From: Annulohypoxylon bovei var. microspora
Taxonomy: Eukaryota > Ascomycota > Sordariomycetes > Xylariales > Hypoxylaceae
Reading direction: 5' to 3'
Assembly: GCA_022836615.1 (NCBI GenBank)
Contig: MU405280.1
Span: 124,001 to 188,000, forward strand
Length of the DNA: 64,000 nucleotides
The notes under the pieces were generated by a model, which did no database searches, was not told the DNA's origin, and saw only the letters and a program-made list of their open reading frames with translations. The number at the start of each line of letters is the position of its first letter. Positions within the stretch are counted from its first letter, which is position 1. The translations under genes were made by a program, and so were the position numbers. Shown here piece after piece: positions 34,068 to 45,784 of this stretch.

Positions 34068-36675
34068 CTAATAATTCATCCGCCGGTTTACATGAACCTG
34101 GCGGTCTGAAATGGCTGCCCCAGGGTTGACAGGGTTGGGAGGATTGCGATTCACCCTGAATGGAAACACCCCGACAGGGAACTGTGCCATCGGGGCCATC
34201 GGGGCCATCGGGGCACCCTCTCGTATAGGTGCGGCTCCTGCGGCAAACTGGTGCATTGGGGCTACCGGGACGGGCCCTCGCATAGGTGGGACTCCAGGAA
34301 CATATTGGGGTACCGGGGAGATCGGGGCGCCCTCTCCCACCGGTGCAGCTCTATCAAATCTAAACCTGCTACGTCGTTGAAATGCCCCCGGGGCTCCCGG
34401 GGCCCCCGGAGGACGAGCTTGCGCAATAGCAGCTATAGGTGGTGGATGGTTGATTGGGTGTGGCGGTGGGATGTAATGACGATTTATCTGGCGTGCTCTT
34501 TGATTAATAAATCTTGCTTGCTGAAGCATTTGACGTTGGTAACCGATTTGATTTGCTAGGTGTTTTTCGTCATTACTAACATACTCGGACGATTTAATTT
34601 TTAAATCGTCTGCAGTCTGTACGCATGAGCATATGATATACATGTTATGAAACAGAGGGGTTGACTTACTAGTCCTGGGTTATCCTTTTCTACTTTCTTT
34701 CGAGTTTCTGCTTCGGCCTCTTGGATTTCCCTTTCATGTCGGTCTATTCTATCAAACAGAGGGCATTGACCGCGTTGACCGCCCCGTGAAGTATCATTGA
34801 AATGTTTGTAGTCCGTAATTGTTTTTCGGCAAACGTAACACTGCTTGGTACCACATCGAGTACATACGACCTTGTTGCATCCTTCTGACTTCATGTACGG
34901 GTGTTTGCCTGTGACCGGGGGAGTCAGTGATATGATATCAAGGAGGGTGCTATTGAGTACTTCTGGGAAACAGGGGTCTCTTACAGTTGTTACACTTCCG
35001 AATCACCGCTTCGCTCATTGCCTCCTCGAGAATATGTCGAGCCTCAAGACCATGCTCAGCAGCATACTCCGCACAAGTCTTCGGTATATGACTCTCTTTT
35101 CGACAGAGGCGACAACTAACCTTCTCACAACCTGGGTTATCGCAGCGAAATTCTTTATTGACCTCCGGAGGCGGGTATTCTGCCGCGTATGGGCAGAAAG
35201 GACAAGTCTCTAGGTTTTCGATACCGGCCATTCGCAATGCAGCCTCCTGTTCGAGCCGCTCGAACGCCGTGCGGGTTGCCTTATCGAGAAATAGTTTTCT
35301 TTGTGCAAGCGAGAAACCGGCCGAACACCCATCCATCGACATGCAAGTTAATTCATGCTTTGAGAGGCCAATGTTTGCCTCTACCTGAGACTTCATACAG
35401 TCTCGACAAAACCGGTGAGCATTTTCTCCGTCGCAGTGGATCACTATAAAATGAGAGTTAGTAATCACTTCTATAAGTGAGAAATTCAGTATGTTGAGGC
35501 ATATTCTCGAGAGTCAGCACTTCTTCATCGAGCTGATTGGGAGCTGTTGCTCTCGAGATGGGCCAGAAAGGGGGATAAATCTTCATGTGACATACTTCGA
35601 TTGATAACACACTCTTCGAAGCAGCATCCGCAATCGTCAGTTTGCCCGGTTGCCTTGGCGCGGTTGAAATCATGCTCCTCTCTAGCTTTGGCAGAGGCGT
35701 TTTCAATCTCGATGTTCCTAAACTGCCTCGCGGCACGTAATTCGGCTATCGCTAGTTTCTCGAACTCGTTATACTCGCTCATGTCGAGGTCTTCAATCCT
35801 ACCGCTCTCGAATTTTTCTACCCCCGGTGAACAAACTGCCTTATCTACCCAAGGTGGTTCGTCATCATTCCAATTACGGAGGGCATTGTTCATGGCTATA
35901 TGTGCTTCAAGAACGGACCCTGCGTTCTTCGACAAATATTTCCTGATCACAGGGATAGGAACCTTAGAAAAACTAGAAGAAAGTTAGCATCTTATCGGAG
36001 ATCTAAAGTTTGCCCGTAACAAGCACAATTTACCCAAAGAGTAAGAGTAAAGGGTGAAACTAGAGAAGGCGGGTTGCAACATACTATATGCTTGTTAGCT
36101 TTTGTGAAAGACAGACTGATGATTTGAAGTAGTTCAAAAGGAAGTTTCTCTCTATAGGTACATACCTCTGAAGCCAAAAGCTTTGTTGAAATCTTTACGT
36201 AAGATTTTTCTCTGGTGTTGTTGCGGTACCCGGGTTCAGCAATATTTGCTTTAATAGCCTCGGCCCTGGTGATACCCTCGTCGGGCCTTTTATCCTTCTC
36301 ATCCCCGCTTCCATCGTCGCTGTTATCGACCTGGCTTCTCTTGCGCTTGAGAGGATTTTCGTGTGGTCTCGCTGGATACATTTCACCCTTTTCCTGCGAA
36401 TCAAGTATCATGCCAATGATAGCAGCAGAGTTGTTATTATGTTCATTTGCGAGCTTTTCGAGGTAGTCCGGGCAGATATCTGGGAAGACAGCTCTGACGT
36501 TATCCTTACAGAGAGTTCGGGCATCGTGGGGTGGCTTGCGGTTAGGAGGCATCAAGTCCATATTCTCACTTATATCAATGATAGAAACATCAGGGCTATC
36601 AATGTCAGAAAATGGATCAAGATCATCCGAATCATCATCTATCACGATGATCTCAGGTTTATGAGAAGGCGCCAT
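34068..36675 (-). CDS. RBR-type (RING-IBR-RING) E3 ubiquitin ligase, RNF216/TRIAD3-like
   Basis: Five exons, 36675-36166, 35962-35596, 35443-34985, 34908-34670 and 34616-34068. Total 2,124 nt, 707 residues. Layout: SUMO-interacting-like motif EIIVIDDDSDDLD at about residues 7-19; acidic, Lys-rich linker; RING1 from Cys281 (DCGCC...HCDGENAHRFCRDC); IBR (CPFCPYAAEY...CRLC); RING2 with KCNNCKHPYMKSEGCNKVVC, where Cys456 fits the catalytic thioester cysteine; C-terminal Pro/Gly/Ala-rich tail with APM repeats. RBR ligases accept ubiquitin on that cysteine from an E2. First intron (203 nt, acceptor CTAAG) is the least certain. An uninterrupted in-frame extension of 103 codons upstream of 36675 exists; 36675 was chosen for its strong start context (CAAAATGG). 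Confidence 0.83.
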
Positions 36676-39033
36676 TTTGCCACCGATGGACTGTTGTGAC
36701 CTGGGGGAATTGGAATTATCGTAGGCTGCAAGATATTTTGACCTGCGACGAAAAGATCTAGACCTTAAATGACGGCGGAGTAGACTAGATAATGGAAGCT
36801 GTCCCATTTGAATTAACTTCCGAATAAGACGAAAAATAATAAAACTTGATATTTGAGTAAAAAAGATGGGTGCAAACGAGGGAAGTAGAAACTTGACAAT
36901 ATCATAGAAGGTAAAGAAGGAAGTCGCAATACCTAGTAGTATGACTCGGCGTGCGATACCTGGAAGTGGTTGGCAAGGACTCATCTCGATCGTAAGCGGA
37001 GATACATAGTCCTGGAGAATACCTAAAAAAGGAAGGAAGGAAGGAAGTTACGAGCATAGAGTAATAGGTAGATTAGGTAGGCAGATTAAGAGAAAGTTGA
37101 GGAAACGGCCTAGGGAAATACATACCTAGATCAAAATAAGGCGGCAGGTGTGCGATGACCACGGGTACCTGCTGAATGCAAAGCATCCAACAGAGTAGGT
37201 GGTAGGTAGGTACCTTTACAAATGAATTTGTAAAGGCAATACAATCTGCGTTTGTACCGTACCTAACTTAAGAACGCGAGCACGAGTATCAGGTTAACTT
37301 AAGTTTAAAGTTTGCCTTGAGAAAGTTGGCTATGCGTATGCACGTGTACATCTAATACCTGAAGTTCTGCGAGTAATGGTCAGATAAAATAAGAAAGGTG
37401 GACATGAGAGTAAGAAGTGAAGGAGGGGTGGAAAGATATAGAATAGAATAAACGGAAGTAAACGAACGGGCAGGATCCATAGAAATGGATACGGTACAGT
37501 GTTGTCAAATTTAGAGTCAACAAATTTTGAGGTGCGCATTGGGCGTTCCCATGCAAGAATCTTTGAAGTTAAGAAAATAAGACAGTGTGCAAGGAAATAC
37601 CATTTACTTACAGTATCCAGGTAAAATGTCTGGTGCCTGAAGTTTGGGGACATGGGATCGAATCAGATTGATCTGAGAATGAAACCCCGCTCATAGAGAC
37701 AATAGAAGTAGTGATAAGATTAGATCGAATCTGTTGCTACTACTGCCTACCTAGGTAGAGTCGGTAGACTAGGTACCCGGGTGGTGATATCTTTGCAACC
37801 TTGCTATAGTCGTGTTTGGAAATAAGGTACCTGTAAGATAGGCAGATAAGTAGGTAGCCCTGAAGGTACCATGAACATTGACGGCTAGATAGATCGCATT
37901 CTTTGCGGGTGGGATTCAACCAGAATCTCTTTTAGTAGCCCCAGGAGTTTATACGACGCAAGAGGCGCATACTAGTAGTATTGGTAGCGACTGGGTGGAT
38001 ATATGGTTCCTCTGGAAGGACCGTTGGTAGTAAGACGTGACGCTAGAATGTGAATGGGTTGAGGCTCAAGTAAATTATTATCCGTGTGTAGTCGGGTGTA
38101 AGTTCAGCCCAGCATCTGCACATTGCTTTTTACATCCCGCTATGCCTGCCCAGGTGGTCAATCCAATTTTGGAACCCGAGCTCTAACCAGTTTTTAATAC
38201 CCTTGTCATCCTCGTCGCCTCTGCCCATCAATGCTATGCTGATTGCTACAGTAGTCGGGCATTTCCATAGGTACACGTAAACATATGATGTTGATTTAGT
38301 GCACATATTAGTTAGTACCTATAGTTGAATATGGGGTTATATCATGTGTTTCTGAAATTCCCAAGTATGTACCTAGGTACCTTTTCCATTCCCGAGTTCC
38401 TGGACCTACCTAACCTTACTTAGTAATACCTAGCGTAGCGGAGAAACTCTCAAGCACGTGCTAACAGGGTTCATCTGCAAGATTTGTAGATCTCCCAGCA
38501 TTTCAGCTATCTCAACCAAGAACAATCGACCTTGCCTCGTAGACTGTAGTTGCTGCCTCGGTACGACTGTTAAAGTAGTACATAAGCTACCTATGTAAGT
38601 CCCGAAATTTTCGTGCTACTCTAGGCCCATACCTAGAAATTTACTAGGTATTTCTGGTATCGGAACTACTACCCTCCAGAGGACACTCCAGCTTGTTTAG
38701 ATCGTCTAACAAAAATGTCTATCATGGAAATCTGCATCAAGGCGATTGGCATCGGCTGGAGTCACTAAACGCTTAGTTTAGCTAAGACATATCCGACTCC
38801 TACCACTAGTATCTCACCAAAACAATACGACGCCATCCTACCTAGGTCCATACCTTTAGCTACCTCTGTTTTTCTAGGTGCGATGCCGAAGCAAATTTGC
38901 GGATATAAAACCTTCTCCCTCTTAATTTCATTAGCGCATCGATACTCGGACTTATACAGTATATATTATAAGGCTTTCTTTGGTTTGACTGCAATCAAAA
39001 AAACTTTCTTCCTTTTAATATAGGTACCCAAAT
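36676..39033. other. Long intergenic region rich in AGGTACCT tracts
   Basis: 2.36 kb. The part just left of 36984 is open in the frame of the RBR gene. Beyond that I see no gene; a 107-codon minus frame at 37330-37653 lacks family features. Many AGGTA/TACCT tracts (for example 37066-37083, 37195-37214, 37747-37777, 38369-38382). Confidence 0.5.
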
Positions 39034-39490
39034 CTATCTTCCACGAGCAAACTTCTCGTGCCATTTTCCTCTCGCGACAGGAGCCGTCTTTCCTGTGGGT
39101 TCCGATACAAGTTCGACTGTATCATGAACCGTTGCAACAGCTTCTAAACCTGTCTCTGGAATTTGTGACGACGTAGTGTTTGTCTTGTCGGAAGATTGAA
39201 GTATGATTAAGGCGTTTGATGTGTTCTTTTGTCGAAGACCCCAAGATTGGGTACCGCTCTTTAATATCGCCGAGTTCGTCGAGGACTCTATGGTTAGACT
39301 GCAATTGAAAAAAAACCCAGATTAGTCGTATGCCATTGCCGAGTAATAGTTCAGGCGTTTGATGCACTAACACGGGAGCATTTTCCGACTCTAAAAGTGT
39401 AACCAACTCGGGCGGTAGCTCTAATAGTTTATAGCCGACTCCATTGGGCGCGTGGTTGAGTAAAATGCCCGTGTTCTGTTGACTGGACAT
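39034..39490 (-). CDS. DCC1-like sister chromatid cohesion protein, short form
   Basis: Two exons, 39490-39372 and 39298-39034; intron 39299-39371 (donor GTTAGT, T-run before the acceptor). Total 384 nt, 127 residues. Without splicing the frame gives nonsense; with it, GYKLLELPPELVTLLESENAPVL runs into TIESSTNSAILKSGTQSW and RQKNTSNALIIL, the N-terminal beta domain of Dcc1, followed by a helix with AVATVHDTVELV and a basic KWHEKFARGR end. Dcc1 works with Ctf8 and Ctf18 in the alternative PCNA loader at replication forks. Animal and yeast Dcc1 are about 380-400 residues with C-terminal winged-helix domains; none is seen here, nor in the 600 bp downstream. Either a naturally short fungal form or a gene I cannot extend. 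Confidence 0.65.
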
Positions 39491-40298
39491 CACCACTTTC
39501 TATCAGGGAGGTAATACCTTCAATATGTTCGTAATTGTTGGAGGATAGCTCGGCGGGAAAACGAAGGTCTAGACGAGAGAAAGCGAGGGTGTTTAAAAGG
39601 TTATAGATTCTCCCCGCTCATCGGTCAAGATTAAATGATGTAGCAACTATGTACCTAGGTACGGACCACGGTACCTTGCACAAACACACCTAGGTACCTA
39701 TGTATAGGTGGGGTACGTAGAAAAGAGACGCGGTTTGTTTCACGTCGCGTTGTGTTACTAACATCCCGAATTAGAATCAGACTCGGAAGGATCCACTTTA
39801 AAATGGAAAAAATAACCCTACCCACCCCGGCTCTAATCCTAGTTAACTTCGGTCGCCTTGTTGTTGACCGCAAATAGCAACCTTAATACACGGCATTCTT
39901 CGTACAACTTCAACGTCTTTTTTCTCCCCTTCCTCTTCGTAGGCAGTTTTCGAGAATCGGAATTGGGCCTTTGCGCTTTTAGTATATTCTTGTCTTCTAG
40001 GCCGCATAGACTATCTCCGTAACCGCAGTATTGCATTTTACTGATTTAGTGTGGTGTGGTACTTCGTACAAATACTTTTTTTTTCTTTTTCTTTTGGCGA
40101 AGTAAACAATCAGCTGCAGGTCTCGCTCGACGCGCACAAGGAACACCACAAACTTGTTTACTAAGATTGCTAAGACTGCTAAGACTGACGAGTCCCAGGA
40201 CATCTGTCTTGCTATCGGGTCTTCTCTTTGACCTCCTCTCCCCTCACGCTCGTTTCCCCCAATCCGAAGCATGAAACGAAAGGCCTATTAAGGCGACC
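39491..40298. promoter_or_regulatory. Divergent spacer DCC1-like / RhoGEF
   Basis: 808 bp between outward-facing genes. AGGTACCT tracts at 39652-39705. A T-rich run (39 bp around 40075-40098) precedes the RhoGEF start, and direct CTAAGA(CT)GCTAAGACTG repeats are visible around 40159-40187. Confidence 0.4.
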
Positions 40299-43200
40299 AT
40301 GGTTCGCGTCACCGAGGAGCTGGCTCTATCGCCAGACCATCTCACTCTTTATCAAGCCACCGATCCTTTGCTCGGCCACCTTCCTCTGCTAATACTACAC
40401 GGTCCGTCCACTACTGCGAATTATACATTAAACAGTTCGAGAGTGCAGGTCCACGTATATACCCCAGCTGGTTTCCAATCGTTTCCCCGACTTACTATCT
40501 CCCCGAACTCGCCTTTTTACAATGTTGTTAATCACCTACCCCGCGAATTCCAAGGTGACGAGGTTTATCGTGCCTTGGCCTTCGGTTTATTCAAGTATTT
40601 CCACGAGCTACCGGAACATGTCAAGAGTCACGTTAGAAATCAATATCCCTCTATGAGAAGTCGTCGGCCGGGCTCGGCACCTACGCTTTTCAGCGAACTG
40701 CACGCAGCTGATATCGCGAAATCCATGGTCAGGGCGGATAGTACGCCCGACACCATCCACAGACTCCAGGTTGCCCTTCAGACGCAGCATATAAGTAATA
40801 TAGATGTTGACCTTGTGCTGCCTCCTGGGTCAATTATCCCATTGCAGCCTGCCGACTTTGAAGACGTACCGGAGGATGAAGATGATATTTTGGATCCAAC
40901 CTTGCGACAGTATGGAATGTATACTTCTCTTGTGAAGCTCTTTGGCGAACCGGTGTTCCTACCAACTTCGAGATTACGACGAGCTCCTTCCAAACCAAGC
41001 GCGTTAAATAGAACAAAGTCGTTTTCTAAGGACCAGAAGGCTGAATTGCGGAGAAAGATGGACGAGTTGGTAGAGACCGAGGAACGCTACGTGACGAAGG
41101 TGGACGAACTGGTGAATCAACTTGCACCTGAATATAGACAGAAAGCAAAGGACCGACAACCTGATAGCTTTAGCCCGGAGGAGGAGGACGTCGAGAAACT
41201 ATTCCCTAGATCGGCGAGCGAAATTCTACAAATAAATTCCGCGTTTATGCGCGCATTGCAACAAATGATGGAAGATACCGAAGGTGATGCTCTGAGGGAT
41301 ATGGAATCCGGTGCTACGTCTTCGAGAGTGGGCATATCAGGGAGTTTGATCGGAAAGACGAAAGATGCAAGCGGAGCTTTAGCAATGGCAAAGATCATGT
41401 TGGAATGGTTTCCGAAATTCACCGACTGTTATCAGGACTATATTCGAGCGAGTCAGAATTTCCCTCAGCTGATTACCTCCTTTATCAGCCAACAGTCTAG
41501 CTTTTCGCAAAGACTAGCCCTCACTGGAGAGCAATATCTTCGCTCCGCCGTCATCGAGCCTGTACAGCGTTTGCCACGGTACAGCTTGGTGATCGATCAA
41601 ATTGTTAGCTGTCTGCCCATCACTCACCCTGCGCTTCAGCCTATGTTAAAAGCCAGGGACATCATCGCGAATATTTGCTCTATGGATGACCCGCTCACCG
41701 ACAAACCTCATATAAACACACGCCTACGACACATGATTGAGAGTTGGCCTAGCGACCTTGAACCACACGGCCGGCTAATCGTAGCCGCTGATTTCTCTGA
41801 GATACCTGCCCCGTATCAAGTTGGTTTGCCCGCAGAACCCGTCTCGGGCGATCAAGCAGGCATTTTCCTCCTTTTCTCAGACTGTATCGTGATCGTAAGG
41901 AAAGTCTACGGCGCGACTACGACGGCACGTGATTTATTGCGAGAGATTGACAAGCCATCCCCTGCAGGTCTTTTAGCTTCCATGACGAACGCGGCTGGTG
42001 GTCCAGGTTCCTATGAGCTTGCTTTTGCTGGTTGGCATGCTCTAGCTGATGTCCGTTTTACAGAATCTTCTGATGGGCGTATTGTTTGGATGACTTCGTC
42101 GAGCGAGATGAAAGGCGCCCATGCTGGTGAATTTGTCTCGAATACGGCAACCACTTCGCGCTGCTTCGTGCTTCAGGAATTGTACGAAGGTAAAGCTGCG
42201 AAATGGAGTGAGGATGTCGTTAAGGCTAGGGTTGAAGGCAGGTTCGCAGAGAAGGAACGTGAAGACCCTTGCTGGACTTTACGGTCTGTAAGGATGCCTG
42301 ACACCGGTTTAGGGGTATTTGCGGCTGTCTTTCAAGAAGGTCTCGATCAACTGGTGGAAGGTCGAAAGGAACCGGCTCCTATCCGTATCGTTATCGACAA
42401 TGAAAGAGGCACTAAAGGTGCGCCAGTAGGCCATTACGGTGTAGAGATATGCTCGGATGTTAAGACCGGGAGCACGAAAAAGGTGATCGTAATTACGATA
42501 GGACTTCATGGGAAGAAAGCAGCCGACGAAATTGCGTTGGAAGATTTCCTCCCAACACTTGCTAGGAGGAGTAAGTATTTATTCTATGACATCAATACGG
42601 GAACCTCGCTAACTGAATCGTAGTCATCCAGTTCCTCAGCACTCAATTCAATGTCGGAAACCCCAATCTTACTGCTGCGATGGTATCATTTCATACGAAA
42701 GTACTTCGAGGCCTTAGTGTCTCTAACAAAGCAGAGAAAACGAAATCGTTCTTAGCTACATCACCTGTGAAATATCTCTCGAGTTTCTTAGGCGGTAACG
42801 GCGCTTCAGATGCAACTACCACCTCTAAACATCAGCGTTCCTTAACAGCAGAATCTCCAGGTCTCCCCGGCCAGTTAAGCCGTTCGAATAGCTCAAGAGA
42901 TGCAGTCTCGTTGTATGGCTCAGCCAAAAGTAGGGATGGCATTCGGATCGGTGGCATGGAAGACGATCGACCGGAAAACCCGTTGGTTCGACTTGAGCAG
43001 ACCTTTACAGGCTATATGGCTAGTCTCCAGACACGCAAGGGCTGTTTCATTGGTCGCACCTTACTTAACAGGTCTACCGTTGACGAGCTCTCCGTAAATG
43101 ACCTTTATAACAAGCTCAACGAAAGCCCATTTGATATCGAGGCCTCATCCGATCTTACCCCCGACGTCATATTCGTCGCCTTCGAGAAGTTTGTGCGCAT

Positions 43201-44920
43201 CGCCTGGAAGGAACAGATGGGACCTATCATGACATCTAAGGCGCTAGACGCCCTTCAAGAAAGAGCCTCCAAAAGATTACCTGGAGATTTTGCAGATTTC
43301 GTCCATTATCTCTTCACAGATATGGCACCCCAGAATCGAAGGGCATTCACTGCTCTCATCAAGCTCCTGGCTGACCTCCTTGATGGCTGTGGGAATGACA
43401 GTGACAGAGGAGCACTTACTCTAGCATTCTCCGAACTATTAGTTGACGATGGGACCGCGCATAATTATATTAACCTCCTCGATAGGCTTGTGGAAGACTG
43501 CGACCGTATATTCGACGAAGGTCCAAGCAGCTTTAACGCAAGTGTTAACCATATTGTGTCGGCTTTCGAATCAGTAAACTCGACTACTCGTAGCGCGAAG
43601 TCCCATTCGGGATCATTGACGTCGAACACGTCTTCCTTGAGAAGGAAGCTTGGATTTGGCGACTTCTTATCGAGACAGAATAGCAAGAATGAGCTGGATA
43701 ATCGATCATCAGTGTGGCGTAGCTTAAGCAAGCATAATAGACATCCGGCTACCGGTGAGAGTCTAGGTTCAGTGAGAGCCCCCGTGGTTAGAACGAGGTC
43801 TGTTGATGTCGGTGTTCCTTCAGGCCCAAACAAGTTAAGACGGCCCGGGTCGCGCGAAAGACCCCCTATCGCCGGTGCTTTCGACGATACCTTTTCGCGA
43901 CCCCCTAGCTCACACAAGCTCGAAACAATTGGGGAGCCCGAGATCGAGGAGGTTGTTGTTAAGGCTCCGAGGAAGAAACGTCGAAGTTCATTGTCAGACT
44001 TGAAGAGCCTCATGGCTGCGACGAGCCTCGAGGACGAGCCATTACAACCACTCTCCCATATGAAGCAGACTTCCGAGAAGTTTAACTCTGGTCCGCGTAT
44101 TCCAGCACCATCTAGGATCCCAACTAGCCCAGCCTCCCAAAATCTCTCTAACAACCTAAATCTCCGCTCATCTCGGCAAAAGGAAAATACCGACGAACCA
44201 TTCCAGCCTGCGGCGCCATCAAGCGACCTGAAGAAGAGTCATGCTAAAATGCTGTCGACTTCTAATATCCCGACCCTGAAAGCTCCACGTGATATTGGAA
44301 CTACGGCAGCCGAACCAACCCCTAGACCTACTTCTAGTCCAACTAAGTCACCCAGGAAACTTCAACTGCAGTCGACGCAAAAGCTACGCGAGCGCTTGCA
44401 AACCGAGAAGAATGCCGTCGAGGAGGTTGACGCTAACCTGCAGTCGGAACTCTCCAAGATCACCGCGGATATGGCCAGGGTCAACTCATCGCTGCCCCGC
44501 AGCGCGACGGTCGACATCAAGAAGCTGTCGTTCAGCGTGAAGGCTCTCGAAGACCGCGTCCCCCAGCTCATCTCCGACCTAAATAACCGGCACGAGCAAC
44601 TCCAGAAAGATATGGAAGGCACGCTTAAAGCCACCGAGGCTAAGGTCAGGTCCATCGACCAGCTGTACAAAGAAACCACGGCGGAGAATGAGATCCTCTA
44701 CGAGAAGTTCAACAGCGAGCTCGGCAAGATCGTCAAGGCCCTTAAGGGCAAGGGACGCGACGACAAGGAGGAGCTCATGACACGCATGCGGGACTACAGC
44801 GACGAGACCGCGCGCGTCAAGAGAGAAAATGCCAAGCTACGCCGCGAGATGGCCAGCCTGCGAATGCTAGTAAAAAGTAGCAACAACAATACCACCACCA
44901 CTACTACCGGCGACGCCTAG
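40299..44920 (+). CDS. RhoGEF (DH domain) with additional GAP-like helical domain and coiled coil
   Basis: Two exons, 40299-42570 and 42624-44920, split by a 53-nt intron; total 4,569 nt, 1,522 residues. DH domain at about residues 248-467 (ELVETEERYVTKVDEL, ..., VIEPVQRLPRYSLVIDQI), followed by a PH-like region (about 485-750, IFLLFSDCIVIVRK). The second exon begins with IIQFLSTQFNVGNPN and holds an all-helical region (about 869-1062) that resembles a RhoGAP fold but lacks an obvious GAP arginine-finger loop, then long Ser/Pro/Arg-rich disorder and a terminal coiled coil (about 1326-1510). DH proteins load GTP on Rho-family GTPases at the cell cortex. The exact GTPase cannot be told. RDI1, another Rho regulator, lies 17 kb away. 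Confidence 0.85.
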
Positions 44921-45784
44921 AGGGACGTCGCCCACGAGAAGACGAAGACGAAGACGATAAGGAAGAAAAGCAACGACAACGACAACGACAAGGAAACAAT
45001 AACTTCATTAGGACGATTGGTGTTCTGGAGGGTCATGACGAGATTTACGGACTTTGTGACGAGGGCGTTGCTGTCGATGTTGTATACCGACGACGACGAC
45101 CTTTTTCTGACAGGACGGCTGCGCGGACGGTTGTACTTGTAATGAGACGAGAAATCCCCGGCGTGGCTTGGTTTGTGTAGCCCCCTACCCCCGCCACCCT
45201 TTTTTTTCACGACTCGTATAAGACTTGGGGGCTTGGGCTTGGCTTGGGCTGGCTGCATTGGCATGATCATTAATTGAATAGACCTCACGATCGTAAATCC
45301 CGCTTGCTACTTATCTTTTGTCGTACTCTAAATTGTAGAACAGTATCTGCGTCCCTAGGTAGGTATTATTAAGTGTAGGCCCATCAGTAGGTGGTAAGTA
45401 AAGTTAGCCGAGGGCCATTTGATAATAAAGTCATCATAGATTTAGAAATCATCGATTTTTTTCTTAATCAAAGGCAACTATCAAGGGCAACTCAAAGGTG
45501 GCCGTTCACCTCCGGCTATCTACATTTTCCAAGCCAGTTAGATTACTAGTATGGCATGGTTTACTACTTGCTTGCTTGAGTCAATGTGCAGACAACCTCC
45601 TACCCTCTGCGCAATTGCTGCTCATCATATCAAGGCATTAACTCCTTGCTCCGGCGAGCTCCACCCATTGAAGTGAGCATTTCTTAGCTTTCCACCACGT
45701 AGTCGCTCAAATCACTCGCAGTTTTTCCTATGCCTTACACAGCATGATCTACCCATCGTATGATTGTCCAGCTATAAAAACAGA
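44921..45784. other. Convergent 3' flanks of RhoGEF and KAP114
   Basis: 864 bp. Begins with a purine-rich, ACGACA-repeat-like stretch (44936-45000) directly after the RhoGEF stop. A minus open frame at 44917-45288 overlaps it and looks like low-complexity shadow. No gene supported. Confidence 0.5.

Noticed and set aside
34189..34215. CGGGGCCAT tandem units looking like a minisatellite
   Set aside because: They lie inside the RBR coding exon and code the APM repeats of its tail.
37330..37653. 107-codon minus frame, hydrophobic end
   Set aside because: Located in a motif-rich gap, Phe/Leu-rich random look, no homology recognised.
44917..45288. 123-codon minus frame overlapping the RhoGEF stop
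   Set aside because: Low-complexity sequence made by the purine-rich 3' UTR of RhoGEF.
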